From the NCBI GenBank assembly GCA_018292915.2, contig JACVVK020000087.1:278501-342500 (forward strand): a stretch of DNA of 64,000 nucleotides, written 5' to 3'. The position numbers were made by a program, and so were the translations under genes. The notes below the pieces were generated by a model that saw only the letters and a list, made by a program, of their open reading frames with translations, searched no databases and was not told where the DNA came from. Positions 61,279-64,000 of this stretch are shown here, piece after piece. The DNA is from Batillaria attramentaria (Eukaryota > Mollusca > Gastropoda > Batillariidae). The first letter of the stretch is position 1. Every line of letters starts with the position of its first letter.

Positions 61279-61797
61279 CGGCCCCCGTAGTGTAGTGGTT
61301 AGCACTTCGGACCATGGACCGGGAGACCCGGGTTCGAATCCCAGCCGAGACAAGCGGGATTTTTCCTACCTAGGTCGGCTCCTACCCAGAGCGGGTGTGC
61401 TATGGGCCCAATGGGGAGGCTGTTGCCACACAGCCGAGATTCACCCACTTCACGGGTGCGACTTTGGGGGTGCTTCCCTTGGTATGACACGTCTTATGAT
61501 GTGGATGATTACACGGCCGGCACCGCAGGTGCCGTAGTTCCCGGGCCTGGTGAACGCCGGGATATTTATGACAGGAAGCGTGGAATGCGGCCCTGTCCCG
61601 CAGTCCCAAACCACATGGACCTCCATAGCATCATCTTACTATCATCCTCATCTCCATCATCATGCATAATAAAAATCGCCCCAGCCTTCGAGCCCTCCGT
61701 GGATTCCACCCATGACCTGGGAGGAACACCACTGGAGCTGGCAAAAAGAGTTGTGGCAGCAAAAAAAAAAAAAAAAAAAACCAAAAAAAAACAAAAC
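61279..61797 (+). repeat. Second tRNA-derived SINE family (B), full-length with poly-A tail
   Basis: The head has a perfect A box TAGTGTAGTGG at 61288-61298 and a perfect B box GGTTCGAATCC at 61331-61341. About 430 bp of body follows, then an A-rich tail at about 61761-61797. The body includes CATCTCCATCATCATGCATA and a GTGGATTCCACCCATG block. At about 500 bp it is long for a SINE and may be a composite. The last 120 bp recur in reverse orientation at the window's right edge. Confidence 0.75.
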
Positions 61798-62115
61798 CCA
61801 CACACACACACAAAACAAAGAAGACGAAGAAATAGCAGCATATTATCCGCTGTTCATCAGCTGAGAATCATTGTTCATTCTCATCATCAAACTATTTTTA
61901 ACATAGCAACACAATGGAATATTCAATTCAATTCAAATTCAATCCAATTCAAATTACTTTCTTAATCGCAGAAGGGATTAGCACATTCTAAAATCTGAAT
62001 ACCAATTAAAAAACAAACAAACAGGGAACTGCATCTGAAACTAGTGGTCTTTTGAATTGTATTTTCACTCCTACGATCATAATATCAGTTGTAATGAAAA
62101 CGCGACAGCATGCTT

Positions 62116-62141
62116 GAGAGAGAGAGAGAGAGAGAGAGAGA
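62116..62141. repeat. (GA)n microsatellite
   Basis: A pure GA run of about 25 bp. Confidence 0.9.
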
Positions 62142-62995
62142 ACTCGCTTTTAAAGTACATGGCCAATTTTGACAGCGACGAGATCTACAGTCGTCTGAGG
62201 GAAAAAAGCCTACATGTCCTGGATTTGATAGACGGGTAGACCCCTTTTTCCCGGATGACGGCAGAGATGCTGTCACGTCATCAAAGAAGGAAGACGCGAA
62301 GATGTGACACACGCACGGAGAGCGAGTAGAAAATCCACTTCTCGCACAATGTAGAGGGTTTCGTTGCTAGGCATCCTTTCCCTTATGCAAACACACGCAG
62401 ACGTTCAACAAGGATGTCTTGCATCGGGATAAACTTTCCTGTCCTGTCATCCAGCCCCTCCCCCCCCCCCGTCTCCCCCACCCCTTTCCCTCCTGCCTCA
62501 TCTGCTTTCACTCGCACCTCGTCAAGTTTCTTCCCGGTTTTTCAAGTATGTCTCTGCGGACGCAAAAACCCAACCACCCTTTTAACCCAAAGCAGTTTTA
62601 ATTATAACGGAAACTCTCTCTCTCTCTCCCCCCCCCTTTTTTTTTTGACTGTGAAACTTCCTAAATGTCCAGATGTCAAATGCTTATGGAGTCTCTCATT
62701 GCTAAGCTATGAATTACAGTCGCGGCGGGAGGGGGGTGGGGGTGGGGGAGGGGGAGTCGGGGGGGGGGGGAGATATCGCATGACGTTGTTGCCAAACTTA
62801 AATTCAGATTGTTCGTTTCACCTAAACAAACAGAATGACACTGTGTCACCTGGAAGTGGAACCGGAGAACCGTCTGTCTGTTCGTCTTTTGCTTGGCATA
62901 GACAGACGAGGACACAATTTCAATTGGAGTGATATCCATGTACGTTTAAGTTTGGTTTTACTAGTATTTACATTCATTTAGTTTGTCCGTCAACG

Positions 62996-63034
62996 TGTGT
63001 GTGCGTGCGTGCGTGCGCGTGTGTGTGTGTGTGC

Positions 63035-63113
<79 letters not shown>
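62996..63113. repeat. (GT)/(GCGC)/(GT)/(GA) compound microsatellite
   Basis: GT with GC variants, a CG run at about 63033-63048, about 37 bp of GT, then GA. Confidence 0.95.
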
Positions 63114-63115
<2 letters not shown>

Positions 63116-63869
63116 CGATATCGTTGTCCTTGTTACTGCTGTCGCTTGTTTTCTTTTTTCGGTTGTCAAGTGTGAAATAACTGTCAACAGTTTCTGGCTC
63201 TTGGCCCTGTCTATATGAAGCATGCCGATTCGACTTCACGTCCATCTTCTGACTAGATCTAACCTCGTCCCTTCCTGCTTTCTTGGCATGATGTGATCCA
63301 AAAGATCTCAGAAAAAAAAAGAAAAAAAAAACGGTTTCCGCCTCTTCTCAAGAACCACGTGATGCAAACCTATGCCGACCGGTCACTCGAACAATATCTC
63401 CTCCAGAACAGACGCAAAGACAGCCACATAAAAAAAACCCAAAAACTCGATGAGATCACGTGATGCAAACCTAAGGTCATCGGCACAAACCTACCTCGAG
63501 AACAGCCGCACAGCCAGCCACATAAACCCTGCCGAGCTCCGCCGCAAAGACAGGCGACAGAATGAGAAGATTTAGTGCAGGGTAGGGTTACGGAAGCGTG
63601 CGCTGGTTTGCGTTTTGTGAATGAGTGCCTGTGGCGGCCCGTGACATCCGCTGCGCCACCGAGAAGCGGCGGAGGTGTACGAAGTCGGTTGTGTGCTTAC
63701 AATGATTGCAAGTTCGACGAGAAGTTGTTTGTTTGTTTGTTTGTTTGTTTTGTCTTCAGTCTACACGCGGAGAAGTGGTGTATATTGTCGTAACTCCGCT
63801 TTCTTCCTAGTCATTTTTTTCCTTTTAGCCCTTAGAACTGCTATTATCTGATCGGTTATAAGTACTGTC

Positions 63870-64000
63870 ATTGTTTTTGCTTTTTTTGCTGCCCCAACTC
63901 TTTGCCAGCTCCAGTGGTGTTGCTCCCAGGTAATGGGTGGAATCCACGGTGGGCTCGGAAGCTGGGGCACTTTTTTATATTATGCATGATGATGGAGATG
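63870..64000 (-). repeat. SINE family B, 3' end of a second copy, cut by window edge
   Basis: On minus it reads CATCTCCATCATCATGCATA, then CCCACCG-type blocks (GTGGATTCCACCCATTACC) and GGCAAAGAGTTGGGGCAGC before an A-rich tail (T-rich on plus at about 63870-63888). It matches 61650-61770 closely. The remainder should lie to the right of the window. Confidence 0.8.

Noticed and set aside
61279..61352. Possible functional tRNA gene with perfect A and B boxes
   Set aside because: The acceptor ends do not pair and the sequence continues into a SINE body with a poly-A tail, so it is the head of a retroposon.

Overview
This window looks like animal (metazoan) nuclear DNA, most likely from a marine mollusc and probably a gastropod. 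The evidence is split exons with consensus GT-AG splice sites, very abundant dinucleotide microsatellites, and many tRNA-derived SINEs, MITEs and minisatellites. The SINE and hairpin repeats resemble ones I associate with molluscs; that taxonomic step is inference from memory and was not searched. There are no bacterial operons, no CRISPR arrays and no intact long ORFs. Most open frames of 60-200 codons are chance frames or run through microsatellites.

One protein-coding gene is clearly supported. It is the 5' part of a Musashi/Rbp6-type RNA-binding protein gene on the minus strand. Five coding exons (50374-50444, 50056-50096, 44524-44605, 37775-37859, 24701-24742) join with compatible phases into 321 nt, or 107 codons. 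They encode an Asn-rich N-terminus, all of RRM1 (RNP2 KMFIGG, RNP1 RGFGFVTY) and the start of the inter-RRM linker (DPKVAFPRKMQPK). The second RRM and the C-terminus were not recognised in 1-24700 and should lie beyond the left edge. The start codon follows an in-frame stop, and a CpG-rich, CCAAT-containing candidate promoter lies at about 50.52-50.66 kb.

Region by region: 1-24.7 kb is the fifth intron, or beyond, with SINE copies, a 32-bp minisatellite inside a two-copy dispersed element, and many CA/CT tracts. Intron 4 (24.7-37.8 kb) has a 181-bp tandem array, a ~385-bp inverted-repeat element, a hAT-type MITE with a perfect 8-bp target duplication, and a CRE/CCAAT cluster. Intron 3 (37.9-44.5 kb) has a degenerate CCAAT-containing tandem array next to exon 4, a 160-bp duplication and a repeat shared with 15.6 kb. 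Intron 2 (44.6-50.1 kb) is mostly microsatellite. From 50.6 to 64 kb, upstream of the gene, there are only repeats: a 155-bp array interrupted by a 5'-truncated LINE, more SINEs, a second hAT-like MITE, a 147-bp array, and a pair of inverted copies of a second tRNA-derived SINE whose right member runs off the window.

I did not find a new enzymatic or defence system. The most interesting material is the gene's exon layout inside repeat-rich introns and several repeat families with unusual internal structure. No database search was possible, so family names for repeats are provisional.
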